Of a stretch of DNA of 9,581 bases, positions 1 to 6,429 are shown piece after piece (positions within the stretch are counted from its first letter, which is position 1; each line of letters starts with the position of its first letter). The DNA is from Treponema sp. (lineage in GTDB: Bacteria; Spirochaetota; Spirochaetia; Treponematales; Breznakiellaceae). The notes below the pieces were generated by a model, which saw nothing but the letters and a program-made list of their open reading frames with translations, did no database searches and was not told the origin of the DNA. The position numbers and the translations under genes are program-made. The stretch spans positions 1-9,581 of the forward strand of contig JAITLF010000307.1 in the NCBI GenBank assembly GCA_031278025.1. The letters run 5' to 3'.

Positions 1-6
1 GTGGCG

Positions 7-96
7 CTAGAAACGAATGGGGGGGGGGGGGGGGGGTAACTTATCGCCCGTTTTTCGCAACGGGGCGGACGGCATCTTCAACAAAGCAATCATCAT
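7..96 (-). CDS. Possible short leftward ORF containing the poly-C/poly-Pro tract
   Basis: A 29-codon ORF starts with two tandem ATG codons (94-96 and 91-93). An AGGAG-like ribosome site (minus-strand copy of 100-104) lies 3 and 6 bases upstream of them. A promoter-like pair precedes it. The product would be a short cationic peptide starting MMIALLKM, with six prolines encoded by the homopolymer, and ending IRF before TAG. If the tract were one base longer or shorter, both alternative frames stay open to the window edge. This could therefore be the 5' end of a longer phase-variable gene caught in the off state, or a chance ORF. No homology is recognised. Confidence 0.25.
   Translation of the reverse strand: MMIALLKMPSAPLRKTGDKLPPPPPPIRF
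19..36. repeat. 18-base poly-G homopolymer tract
   Basis: Eighteen consecutive G residues lie 147 bases upstream of the ruvA start. Read on the + strand, the first 12 codons of the window end in six glycine codons and then TAA at 37-39, so the tract could be the tail of an upstream rightward gene. Read on the - strand, it encodes six prolines inside a short ORF at 7-96. Runs of this length are prone to slipped-strand length change, and poly-G tracts near promoters are known to vary expression of some Treponema genes. The exact length in the assembly may be unreliable. Confidence 0.9.
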
Positions 97-112
97 TCGC
101 TCCTCTGGTACT

Positions 113-140
113 AGTATACTCCAGAACTTCCAAAAAACAA
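113..140 (-). promoter_or_regulatory. Candidate sigma-70 promoter pointing left, upstream of the poly-G tract
   Basis: On the minus strand a -35 TTGTTT (135-140) and a -10 TATACT (113-118) are separated by 16 bp. The predicted start near 106 falls just before the AGGAG ribosome site of the short leftward ORF. The -10 sits in an AGTATACT palindrome, so the same bases also read TATACT on the + strand (115-120), but no good -35 precedes it there for ruvA. Confidence 0.35.
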
Positions 141-183
141 TACTCGCCTTGCAAATCTCCAGGCCGCCGGGTATCATCGGCCC

Positions 184-777
184 ATGTTTAACAGTATCCG
201 GGGCATCATCACCGAAAAGTCAGAGGGCATCCTGCGCATAGAGACCGCCGGCGTGGAGTGGGACATCGCCGTTCCCGCCACGGACCTAGACCGCCTGCCG
301 CCCGCAGGCCACCCGGCGCGGGTTTTTCTCTGGCTCTATCACCGGGAAGATCAAATGAAGCTCTACGGCTTTGCAGACCAGCCGCGGCGGGCCACGTTTT
401 TGGAACTCCTCAAGGTAGAAGGCATAGGGCCCAAGGGGGCGCTTAAAATCTTGGGCGGCATAAGCCAGGAAGAACTGGAGCGCGCCCTGGAAGCGGAGGA
501 CCTGCGCCGCCTTGAGGCAGTGCCGGGCCTGGGGAAAAAGACCGCCCAGAAAATGATCCTGGCCCTGCGGGGCAAGCTGACCCCCATCGCCGCAGCCACC
601 CAAACGGCAACCCCCTATAGTGAATTGGCGGAAGCCCTGGCGGGCATGGGCTACGACCGCAGGGCCGCCGCCGACGCCCTTGCTAAGGCGCAAACGGCGT
701 TGCCCGCGGACCTCCCCGAAGCGGAAAAAGAAAAGGCCTTGTTCAAACAGGCCATCATCCTTTTAAGCGCTTCCTAA
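184..777 (+). CDS. ruvA: Holliday junction branch migration protein RuvA
   Basis: RuvA is the DNA-junction-binding subunit that holds a four-way junction in a square-planar form and loads two RuvB hexamer motors on it during recombinational repair. The 197-residue product has the usual length. The N-terminal OB-fold domain covers about residues 1-62 (MFNSIRGIIT opening). The central domain has the two helix-hairpin-helix motifs at about 77-92 (VEGIGPKGALKIL) and 112-127 (VPGLGKKTAQKMI). The small C-terminal RuvB-contacting domain follows from about 146 after a threonine/alanine-rich linker. The ATG at 184 gives the typical MF-SI-G start, although no strong Shine-Dalgarno sequence precedes it. 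An oppositely oriented channel gene, rather than ruvB, follows immediately. Confidence 0.95.
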   Translation: MFNSIRGIITEKSEGILRIETAGVEWDIAVPATDLDRLPPAGHPARVFLWLYHREDQMKLYGFADQPRRATFLELLKVEGIGPKGALKILGGISQEELERALEAEDLRRLEAVPGLGKKTAQKMILALRGKLTPIAAATQTATPYSELAEALAGMGYDRRAAADALAKAQTALPADLPEAEKEKALFKQAIILLSAS

Positions 778-788
778 TGTTTCCGCCG

Positions 789-832
789 CCCCCTCCCTCT
801 CCCCCCGTCCTTCCCCCCTCCCTTCCTTCCCT
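789..832. repeat. Polypyrimidine/polypurine tract between ruvA and mscS
   Basis: Forty-four bases carry a single purine (G at 807) on the + strand. On the minus strand this is a purine-only run rich in G3-G6 blocks, which meets the usual four-block G-quadruplex pattern. It lies in the gap between the convergent ends of ruvA and mscS. It shares a 13-base stretch (CCCCCCTCCCTTC at 813-825) with the complement of the G-rich leader before the sigma-factor gene (6462-6474). There is no classic stem plus T-run terminator here, so it may act as a pausing or terminating element for either strand. Confidence 0.6.
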
Positions 833-841
833 GCGGGGGGA

Positions 842-1687
842 TCAGGTGGCTTTCGCGCTTTTTTCCATGAAGAGGTGTATATCCCGCTGGGGGAAGGGGA
901 TGGTCAGTCCCGCCGTGTCTACTTTTTCCTTGAGCGTCCGCATCAGGGACCAGTAAATCGTCCAGTATACGTCCACCGACGCCCAGGCCCGCAGCAAAAC
1001 GGTTATGGAGCTGTCTCCATAGGACTGGACCACGATCTGCGGTTCCGGGTCTTTGAAGAAGCGGGTTTCGCCTGAGATGATCTCCTGCATGATATGAAAG
1101 GCGGCGTCTATGGAATCGGAATAGGAGATGGCCAGGGGAATGTCCATGCGGCGGCGCCCGTTGCGGGTGTAGTTTTTAAGCGGCACCCCCCAGATGCTTG
1201 AATTGGGCGCGGAAATGTAGATGCCGTCGGGGGTTTCCAGGATGGTCGTGAAGAGGTTGATATCCTTCACCGTCCCGCTGTAGGCGCCGAACTCAATGTA
1301 GTCGCCCCGGTAGTAGGTATGCAGAATCAGCAGGATGATGCCCGCGGCGATATTGCCCAGGGTGTCCTTCAGGGCCAAACCCACCGCAACGCCCGCCGCG
1401 CCCAGGACGGCCAGGAGGCTCGCGGTATTGATGCCAAAGACGTTGAGAATCATGATGAGGCAGATGATGAATATCCCGTAGCGGGCAATGTGCCGTAAGA
1501 GCAGGGCGACCGTATCGTCAATTTTAAGGTCATTCGATAATGTGGATGTCCGCGTTATGAGCCGCTTGATCCCCCGGCTGAGGATAATACCCGCAATGGT
1601 AATGATAAGCGCCGTAACAAGGTCCCGGATAAATTCGATAATCCCGCCGGAATAGTTATTCCAAAAATTGATCCATAGGTCATTCAT
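842..1687 (-). CDS. mscS: Small-conductance mechanosensitive channel (MscS family)
   Basis: This inner-membrane channel opens under membrane tension to release solutes during hypo-osmotic shock. The 281-residue product matches the size and layout of E. coli MscS. Hydrophobic helices lie at about 18-37, 67-85 and 89-122. The third is the Gly/Ala-rich pore helix ([18 protein letters not shown]), followed by the beta domain ([15 protein letters not shown]) and the alpha/beta vestibule ending in [14 protein letters not shown]. In the pore helix the usual first gating leucine is Val100, the second is kept (Leu104), and the usual Gln-Gly hinge pair is Lys107-Asp108. I chose the ATG at 1685-1687 because longer readings run into ruvB and are not MscS-like. 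The Shine-Dalgarno signal is weak. The gene is convergent with ruvA and divergent from ruvB. Confidence 0.93.
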   Translation of the reverse strand: MNDLWINFWNNYSGGIIEFIRDLVTALIITIAGIILSRGIKRLITRTSTLSNDLKIDDTVALLLRHIARYGIFIICLIMILNVFGINTASLLAVLGAAGVAVGLALKDTLGNIAAGIILLILHTYYRGDYIEFGAYSGTVKDINLFTTILETPDGIYISAPNSSIWGVPLKNYTRNGRRRMDIPLAISYSDSIDAAFHIMQEIISGETRFFKDPEPQIVVQSYGDSSITVLLRAWASVDVYWTIYWSLMRTLKEKVDTAGLTIPFPQRDIHLFMEKSAKAT

Positions 1688-1719
1688 GAGTACCGATGGT
1701 ACCAAAAAGCTGTCGCTTC

Positions 1720-1748
1720 TTGCAACACCTATTTCAGGCGGGTATAGT
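1720..1748 (+). promoter_or_regulatory. ruvB promoter (sigma-70 type)
   Basis: A -35 TTGCAA (1720-1725) and a -10 TATAGT (1743-1748) are separated by exactly 17 bp in the 70-bp divergent gap between mscS and ruvB. Transcription should start near 1754-1756, almost on the ruvB ATG at 1758. TTGCAA is its own reverse complement, so it may also serve as -35 for a weak mscS promoter with TACCAT on the minus strand 18 bp away. Confidence 0.6.
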
Positions 1749-1757
1749 TTGTGGATT

Positions 1758-2843
1758 ATGGGAAAAAGCAGACCAAAAACGCCGCCCGAACAGCCTGAGC
1801 GGATGCCCAAAGCCGGCGTCGTGCCGGGCATAGCCCATCCTGAACGGTATGCGGAAGATGAGGACCGGGACGTATCCCTCCGTCCCCAAACCCTGACTGA
1901 GTTTTTAGGCCAGGCTTCCATGAAGGCAAACCTTGCCGTTTTTATTGCCGCCGCCCGGAAACGGAACGAAAGCCTGGACCACCTGTTCCTTATCGGCCCG
2001 CCGGGATTGGGGAAGACCACCCTGGCCCAGGTAGTGGCCCACGAATTGGGGGCGGAGTTCAAGGTAACTTCCGCGCCGGCCCTGGATAAGCCCAAGGACC
2101 TGGCGGGGATACTCACCATGATAAGCGAAAAGACCGTGTTCTTCATCGACGAGATACACCGGCTCAAGCCCGCCATAGAGGAGATGCTCTACATCGCCAT
2201 GGAGGATTATGAGCTGGATTGGATCATCGGGCAGGGGCCCAGCGCCCGGACCATCAGGCTCCCCATCCCGCCGTTTACCCTGGTGGGGGCCACCACCAAG
2301 GCGGGGAACGTCTCAAGCCCCCTCATAAGCCGTTTCGGTATCACCTGCCGGTTTGCGTTTTATGAGCTTGCGGATATGGAAGCCATACTCCGCCGTTCTT
2401 CGGGGATCCTCCGCGTCCCCCTGGATGATGCCGCAGCTTCCCTGTTGGCTTCTTCGGCACGGGGTACTCCCCGTGTGGCGAACCGCCTCCTCCGGCGCAT
2501 GCGGGACTTCGCCCAGGTTCACGGCGGCGCTTCCATCACCCGCGCCGTGGTGGAAGAAGGGCTTGCCCGCCTGGAAATCGATTCCCTGGGGCTTGAACGC
2601 CACGACCGGGAGATCCTTAAGATAATCATAGAACGGTACGGCGGCGGGCCCGTGGGGGCGGAAACCCTGGCTATCTCCGTCGGGGAGGCGGTAGACACCC
2701 TGGAAGATTACTACGAGCCGTACCTTATCCAGTCGGGCCTCTTGCAGCGTACCCCGCGGGGCAGGATGGTAACACCCCAGGCCTACGAACACCTTAAACT
2801 TCCCCGAAAGGACCGCGATGAAAACCCAGGATTTCTCTTTTAA
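1758..2843 (+). CDS. ruvB: Holliday junction branch migration DNA helicase RuvB
   Basis: RuvB is the AAA+ hexameric motor that pumps DNA through the RuvA-bound Holliday junction. The 361-residue reading from 1758 shows Walker A at 80-88 (GPPGLGKTT), Walker B at 127-132 (VFFIDE), the RuvB signature GPSART at 160-165, sensor 1 around 176-181 (VGATTK) and an arginine finger in SRF at 191-193. The C-terminal winged helix includes [12 protein letters not shown] and the DNA-binding loop QRTPRGRM at 330-337. Two starts are plausible. ATG 1758 lacks a ribosome site and would be almost leaderless from the promoter above. ATG 1803 gives 346 residues, closer to the family norm, but also has only a poor site. 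The 3' end overlaps queA by 26 bp, indicating co-transcription. Confidence 0.95.
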   Translation: MGKSRPKTPPEQPERMPKAGVVPGIAHPERYAEDEDRDVSLRPQTLTEFLGQASMKANLAVFIAAARKRNESLDHLFLIGPPGLGKTTLAQVVAHELGAEFKVTSAPALDKPKDLAGILTMISEKTVFFIDEIHRLKPAIEEMLYIAMEDYELDWIIGQGPSARTIRLPIPPFTLVGATTKAGNVSSPLISRFGITCRFAFYELADMEAILRRSSGILRVPLDDAAASLLASSARGTPRVANRLLRRMRDFAQVHGGASITRAVVEEGLARLEIDSLGLERHDREILKIIIERYGGGPVGAETLAISVGEAVDTLEDYYEPYLIQSGLLQRTPRGRMVTPQAYEHLKLPRKDRDENPGFLF

Positions 2844-3861
2844 CCTTCCCGAAGGGCTTATAGCCCAGACGCCCCCGGCGGAGCGGGGCCGGAGCCGGCT
2901 CATGGTTTTGGACCGCGCTTCCCGGAGCCTGAGCCACCGTATGGCCGCCGACCTTCCGGAGATTCTGGAAGGCGGCGCCCTGCTGGTGTTCAATGACTCC
3001 AAAGTCCGCAAGGCCAGGCTTTACGGCGAGTCGAAACGCTCCGGGGTTCAGGTTGAATTCCTCCTGCTCCAAAAGCTGGATGCCCATACCTGGCGGGTCA
3101 TGGTCCAGCGGTCCCGGCGCCGCCGGAGCGGGAGCCGCTATGTTTTTCCCGGCGGCATTGAGGGGGAGATCCGGGATGCCGGCGGCGAATTCCGCCTTCT
3201 CCGTTTTGACGAGCCTATTGACGACGCCTGGCTGGATGTTCACGGCCACATTCCCCTGCCGCCCTACATCAAGCGGAAAGATACCCCGGAGGATGCCTCC
3301 CGGTACCAGACGGTTTACGCCGCCACGCCGGGATCCGCCGCCGCCCCCACGGCGGGGCTTCACTTTACGCGGGAACTCCTTACCCGCCTTGAGGACCGGG
3401 GGATTGAAACCGCCTTTCTTACCCTGCACGTTGGGCTGGGTACCTTTTTGCCCGTGAGGACAAAGGATATCGAGGATCACCGGATGCACGAGGAAACCTA
3501 TGTCATCCCCGAAGAAACCGCTTCCCGCGTCGGGAAGGCCAAGGCCGAGGGCCGGAAGGTGATCGCGGTGGGGACCACCTGCGTCCGCACCTTAGAATCG
3601 GCGTGGAAAGACGGCGGGCTTTCCCGCGGGGAAGGGGCCGCCTCCCTGTTCATCTACCCCGGCTACACCTTTAAGGCGGTTGACGGGCTGTTCACCAATT
3701 TTCACACCCCCCGGTCCACCCTGCTCATGCTGGCCGCAGCCTTTGCGGAATCAGGAGGCGGCGCGTCCTCCGGGCGGGACCTTATCCTGGATAGCTACGC
3801 CTGCGCGGTCCGGGAAGGGTACCGCTTTTTCAGTTACGGCGACGCCATGTTGATTTTGTAA
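2818..3861 (+). CDS. queA: S-adenosylmethionine:tRNA ribosyltransferase-isomerase QueA
   Basis: QueA transfers and isomerises the ribosyl group of S-adenosylmethionine onto preQ1 at the wobble base of GUN-anticodon tRNAs, giving epoxyqueuosine. The 347-residue length is normal. Family blocks are present in order: [19 protein letters not shown] at the start, [10 protein letters not shown] at 142-151, YQTVYA and [10 protein letters not shown] at 163-184, [11 protein letters not shown] at 203-213, MHEE at 223-226, [10 protein letters not shown] at 252-261, [14 protein letters not shown] at 289-302 and [11 protein letters not shown] at the end. An AAAGGA ribosome site inside the end of ruvB lies five bases before the ATG, so translation is probably coupled to ruvB. 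The ruvB-queA order is common in bacteria. Confidence 0.95.
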   Translation: MKTQDFSFNLPEGLIAQTPPAERGRSRLMVLDRASRSLSHRMAADLPEILEGGALLVFNDSKVRKARLYGESKRSGVQVEFLLLQKLDAHTWRVMVQRSRRRRSGSRYVFPGGIEGEIRDAGGEFRLLRFDEPIDDAWLDVHGHIPLPPYIKRKDTPEDASRYQTVYAATPGSAAAPTAGLHFTRELLTRLEDRGIETAFLTLHVGLGTFLPVRTKDIEDHRMHEETYVIPEETASRVGKAKAEGRKVIAVGTTCVRTLESAWKDGGLSRGEGAASLFIYPGYTFKAVDGLFTNFHTPRSTLLMLAAAFAESGGGASSGRDLILDSYACAVREGYRFFSYGDAMLIL

Positions 3862-3872
3862 GACCCGGCGGT

Positions 3873-3895
3873 TGGAACCTTTGGTTCCAGGAACC
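3873..3895. terminator. Hairpin between the convergent ends of queA and the deaminase gene
   Basis: A perfect 7-bp stem TGGAACC (3873-3879) and GGTTCCA (3883-3889) encloses a three-base TTT loop. A second GGAACC copy at 3890-3895 could pair alternatively with GGTTCC. It lies in the 43-bp gap between two converging genes and probably ends transcription on one or both sides. No T-run follows on either strand, so an intrinsic terminator is not proven. A CCGGCGG direct repeat flanks it. Confidence 0.4.
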
Positions 3896-3904
3896 GGCGG
3901 TCCG

Positions 3905-4474
3905 TTACTGGGCTTCGTATCGCTCAAGCTCATCATGAATGTATTCCAGCGCAATCCCCGCTTTTTCGAACAGGGCCTCCGAATCCGCGGCGTCATGGTA
4001 ACGCCGCTGGCAGACTACCCGGAGGATGCCGCAGTTGATGATGAGCATGGCGCAGATTCGGCAGGGGGTCATGCGGCTGTACAGGGTACCGCCCGCAATG
4101 GCAATTCCCCGTTTTGCCGCCTGGCATATCGCGTTTTGCTCCGCGTGAACGGTTCTGACACAATGGGTGGTAATGCTTCCGTCCTCATGGATCATCTTTT
4201 TAAGCTGATGCCCCGCATCGTCGCAGTGGGGAAGCCCGGCGGGGGCGCCCACATAGCCGGTTACCAGGAGCTGGTTATCTTTGGCAATGACGCACCCGGA
4301 TCGCCCCCGGTCGCAGGTTGCCCGTTTTGCGATGGCGTTGCACACCTCCATAAAGTATTCGTCCCAACTGGGCCTGTTATAGGCCCTTTCCTCCATGATA
4401 CCTAGCTCCCGATGCGGTATCTCGCGATACTTATTCCTCGGTGCCGTATCCTTAAGGAGTTCCCTTATCCCCAT
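3905..4474 (-). CDS. dCMP/cytidine deaminase family zinc enzyme (ComEB-like)
   Basis: The product looks like a deoxycytidylate deaminase, which converts dCMP to dUMP to feed thymidylate synthesis. The zinc site is complete: HAE at 110-112 (His110 ligand, Glu112 proton shuttle) and PCRIC at 137-141 (Cys138, Cys141). The block RPSWDEYFM at 34-42 and TGYVGAPAGLPHC at 72-84 are typical of the dCMP deaminase/ComEB branch rather than of tRNA or riboflavin deaminases. The longest start gives 189 residues and begins 17 bp after the upstream CYTH gene. An internal ATG at 4394-4396, preceded by GGAG at nine bases, would give 163 residues starting seven residues before RPSW and is equally plausible. Substrate assignment is inferred from the family. 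Confidence 0.88.
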   Translation of the reverse strand: MGIRELLKDTAPRNKYREIPHRELGIMEERAYNRPSWDEYFMEVCNAIAKRATCDRGRSGCVIAKDNQLLVTGYVGAPAGLPHCDDAGHQLKKMIHEDGSITTHCVRTVHAEQNAICQAAKRGIAIAGGTLYSRMTPCRICAMLIINCGILRVVCQRRYHDAADSEALFEKAGIALEYIHDELERYEAQ

Positions 4475-4491
4475 ATCCCCTCAGCCCCTCA

Positions 4492-5085
4492 TCAAGCAAC
4501 GCACGGGGGGTTCCCCGCGGCTTGCAGCATTTCTGAATAATACCGGGTTTCTATCCGGTCCTCGCCTATGCCGACCCTGCCCAGCAGGTCCAAAAGACGC
4601 CCGCGGGCCGATTGCACGGTGGTTTCGGCGTCGTCAGCGGCAAGAATTTCCAGTTCGACAAACCAGCCCAGGGGCGGGACGTGGGTCAGCTCCGCCGTTA
4701 TGCCCTCATGGTTCCAGGCGAAGCCGGATTTTTCCTTGGCGCACCCGCGGGTAAATCCCAGGCAGTTCAGGAGTTCCTCAAACGCCGCCCGGTCGGAGAC
4801 GCGGAATTCCCATTCCTGGTTGATTTCCATGCCGTCCCTGACTTCCTTAGTCTTATAGGTAACGATGACGGCTTCCCGCACCGTCCCCTCCGCATCCTCG
4901 GCCTCTTCCTGCCGGATCCGTATGCCAGACGTGGAGATGGCTTTCGAAACGCCCGGCGAGGGCGGGTTAAGCCAGTATTCGTCCTGTTTCAGGATTTTTC
5001 CCCGGTATTCCGCAGTGAGTGAGAGGGCGGATTTTATTTTTTCAGGCTCATCCACCCAGGCCTTTACTTCGATTTCTATCTGCAT
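4492..5085 (-). CDS. CYTH-domain protein, class IV adenylate cyclase (CyaB)-like
   Basis: CYTH proteins form a beta-tunnel that binds a triphosphate and divalent metals. Known members are class IV adenylate cyclases, thiamine triphosphatases and inorganic triphosphatases. The 197-residue product carries the diagnostic ExExK at residues 4-8 (EIEVK). Later charged strands follow, as expected for the tunnel: GIRIRQEE, VIVTYKTKE, EWEFRV and WFVELEIL. It ends with an arginine/tyrosine helix, ETRYYSEML. I chose the ATG at 5083-5085 because the EIEVK motif sits right at the N-terminus in this family and the upstream extension is low-complexity. A GGAG lies about 11 bases upstream, slightly far. It is first in a two-gene leftward operon with the deaminase. 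Which reaction it performs cannot be told from sequence alone. Confidence 0.85.
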   Translation of the reverse strand: MQIEIEVKAWVDEPEKIKSALSLTAEYRGKILKQDEYWLNPPSPGVSKAISTSGIRIRQEEAEDAEGTVREAVIVTYKTKEVRDGMEINQEWEFRVSDRAAFEELLNCLGFTRGCAKEKSGFAWNHEGITAELTHVPPLGWFVELEILAADDAETTVQSARGRLLDLLGRVGIGEDRIETRYYSEMLQAAGNPPCVA

Positions 5086-5115
5086 ACTGATAGGCGCTCC
5101 TTTTTGGAATGAACC

Positions 5116-5145
5116 AACTCCCCGCGCGCCGAGCGGCGGGGAGTT
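5116..5145 (-). promoter_or_regulatory. Stable GC-rich hairpin in the likely leader of the CYTH gene
   Basis: Ten-base perfect arms, AACTCCCCGC (5116-5125) and GCGGGGAGTT (5136-5145), enclose a 10-base loop. The hairpin lies about 10 bases upstream of the ribosome site of the leftward CYTH gene. A -10-like TATGAT on the minus strand (5155-5160, no convincing -35) would place it at the very 5' end of that mRNA. It could stabilise the transcript or tune translation. No T-run follows, so a terminator is unlikely. Confidence 0.4.
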
Positions 5146-5493
5146 TGGCGGTGTATCATACCCATAGCGACAGTATCGGCTTTTCGCCGGCAAATTCGCC
5201 TGCGGGCGTGCGCAGCAGGTTCGGCCCTCCTTTCCGGAGGCTTCCCCGCGGACAGCGGCGGCAAGGGCCCGCGGCGTGTAAACCGGAGTTTGCGCGGCGC
5301 AAAAGTGTTTTTGCGCTGTACAAAAGTGTTTTTGCGGTCAAAAAACCCAGGTTTGCGCTCCCCGCGGGCCTCTGCCCGGACCCTGGCCTCCCGGCGGGGT
5401 GCGGGGTTCCGCCCCGCGGGGGAACAGGAAGAAGCCCGCGGGGTTCGGGCGGCGCTAACGGCGGCCGGCAAAAACGCCGATAAACTACTCAAT
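5146..5493. other. Gene-free GC-rich spacer between divergent CYTH and LysM genes
   Basis: About 350 bases hold no gene I can support. The open frames here are arginine-, proline- and glycine-rich with no family likeness. Contents are four 21-bp repeats (5280-5363) and, further right, GC palindromes such as GCGGGG/CCCCGC (5401-5406 with 5412-5417) and the overlapping CCCCGCGGGG. No clear sigma-70 promoter is visible for the rightward LysM gene, whose ATG also lacks a ribosome site. Confidence 0.6.
5280..5363. repeat. Four tandem 21-bp repeats (array 1)
   Basis: The units run 5280-5300, 5301-5321, 5322-5342 and 5343-5363. The two central units share the opening AAAAGTGTTTTTGCG; the outer two are diverged but keep AAA at the start and TTTGCG in the middle. 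Because 21 is divisible by three, every frame reads as a heptapeptide repeat. In the frame starting at 5280 these are KPEFARR, KSVFALY, KSVFAVK and KPRFALP. No gene with a plausible start uses it. The period equals that of the larger array near 9138-9451, and the AAAAGT plus T-run opening is shared. Confidence 0.8.
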
Positions 5494-6411
5494 ATGAATG
5501 TCCGGCACCGTTTTTTTTATCCCCTCTTCTTTGCGATGATTGTGGCGGTTTATGCGCAAAACGCGGATCATGTCATGCAAAAGGGAGAAACGATTTATTC
5601 AATAGCCCGTTCCTATGGGGTTACGGTTGAGGAAGTTTTGACCCTGAACGGCATCTCGGATCCCCGGCAGGTTCAGGCGGGCCAGCGGATTAAGATACCC
5701 CGGACGGCGGGAGCGCCGGATCAGGCGGCCCCTGCCGCGGGAACCGGCGATTTTATGTACCATCAGGCAGCTAAGGGCGAGGCGTTTTACGGAATCGCCC
5801 GGCGGTATGGGATTACCGTCCAGGAGTTGCGGGCCGCGAACAGTCTGACGGAGGATTACGTGTTAAAAGCCGGGGACATGTTGCGTATTCCCCGGAATGG
5901 AGGGGCTATTGCCGTTTCCCCGCCTGCGCCGCGGACGGTTCCGACTGCCGGCGCCGGCGGGGGAGCTGCCGGCGGCGGCGCCGCGGCTGCCGGCGGGGGG
6001 GCCGGCGCCGGCAGCGGGACGGCGCTCCGGTCTACCAAAGCCAGGACGGTGGATACCGCGATCAAGTGGCCGGTGAACGCGAAATCAATTCAGTATATGA
6101 CGGGGAAACTAAGCGGCGTGATGCTTTTGGGCGAGCGGTCCGAATCCGTGCAAAACCTGACCCAGGGAACCGTGGTCTCCGCAGGGCCGTATCGCGGTTT
6201 TGGCAAGGTCGTCATTGTTCAGATGACGGGCGGGTATCTCTATGTATACGGAGGCTGCGAAAGCCTGTCGGTAAAAGAGGGGGACAGGGTTTCACCGGGA
6301 GCGGAACTGGGTAAGCTGGGGATTGACGGCGTATCAGCTAAACCGCAGTTGTTCTTTCTGGTTTACCGGAATAATAACCCGGTTGATCCCGTAACCGCGC
6401 CCCGTGCCTAG
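5494..6411 (+). CDS. Secreted protein with two LysM repeats and a degenerate M23/LytM domain (NlpD/EnvC-like)
   Basis: The 305-residue product starts with a signal peptide (MNVRHR, hydrophobic core, likely cut after AVYA at residue 21). LysM repeats follow at about 26-69 (HVMQKGETIYSIARSYGVTV) and 89-133 (YHQAAKGEAFYGIARRYGITV); LysM binds peptidoglycan. A Gly/Ala-only linker (about 153-176) leads to a C-terminal LytM-like fold at about 190-301. The zinc-binding residues of M23 peptidases are missing: the usual HLHFE position reads QLFFLV, and the Y-x-H segment reads YVYGGC. It is therefore more likely a scaffold or amidase activator in the periplasm, like NlpD or EnvC, than an enzyme. The start at 5494 is chosen from the signal peptide; no Shine-Dalgarno is visible. 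The linker DNA is almost pure G/C and could vary in length. Confidence 0.85.
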   Translation: MNVRHRFFYPLFFAMIVAVYAQNADHVMQKGETIYSIARSYGVTVEEVLTLNGISDPRQVQAGQRIKIPRTAGAPDQAAPAAGTGDFMYHQAAKGEAFYGIARRYGITVQELRAANSLTEDYVLKAGDMLRIPRNGGAIAVSPPAPRTVPTAGAGGGAAGGGAAAAGGGAGAGSGTALRSTKARTVDTAIKWPVNAKSIQYMTGKLSGVMLLGERSESVQNLTQGTVVSAGPYRGFGKVVIVQMTGGYLYVYGGCESLSVKEGDRVSPGAELGKLGIDGVSAKPQLFFLVYRNNNPVDPVTAPRA

Positions 6412-6429
6412 TGGTGTTAGGTTTGTAAC

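Noticed and set aside
1668..1757. Earlier ATG for ruvB at 1668
   Set aside because: It would overlap the start of mscS, lies upstream of the good ruvB promoter, and adds residues not seen in RuvB.
842..2176. 444-codon reading of the mscS frame extending across ruvB
   Set aside because: The first 163 residues have no MscS likeness and run antisense through the Walker region of ruvB; the conserved channel begins at the ATG at 1687.
2313..3011. Long reverse-strand ORFs over ruvB, queA, ruvA and the sigma-factor gene
   Set aside because: They are shadows of GC-rich coding regions on the other strand, with no family likeness.
5086..5193. 36-residue N-terminal extension of the CYTH protein
   Set aside because: CYTH proteins have ExExK within the first residues; the extension translates the hairpin region.
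5109..5483. 124-codon rightward ORF carrying the KSVFALY heptads
   Set aside because: Composition is dominated by Arg/Pro/Gly from GC-rich DNA, it has no convincing ribosome site or family match, and the heptads follow automatically from a 21-bp DNA repeat.
5290..5493. 68-residue N-terminal extension of the LysM protein
   Set aside because: It would bury the clear signal peptide that begins at 5494 and translates the repeat array and GC palindromes.
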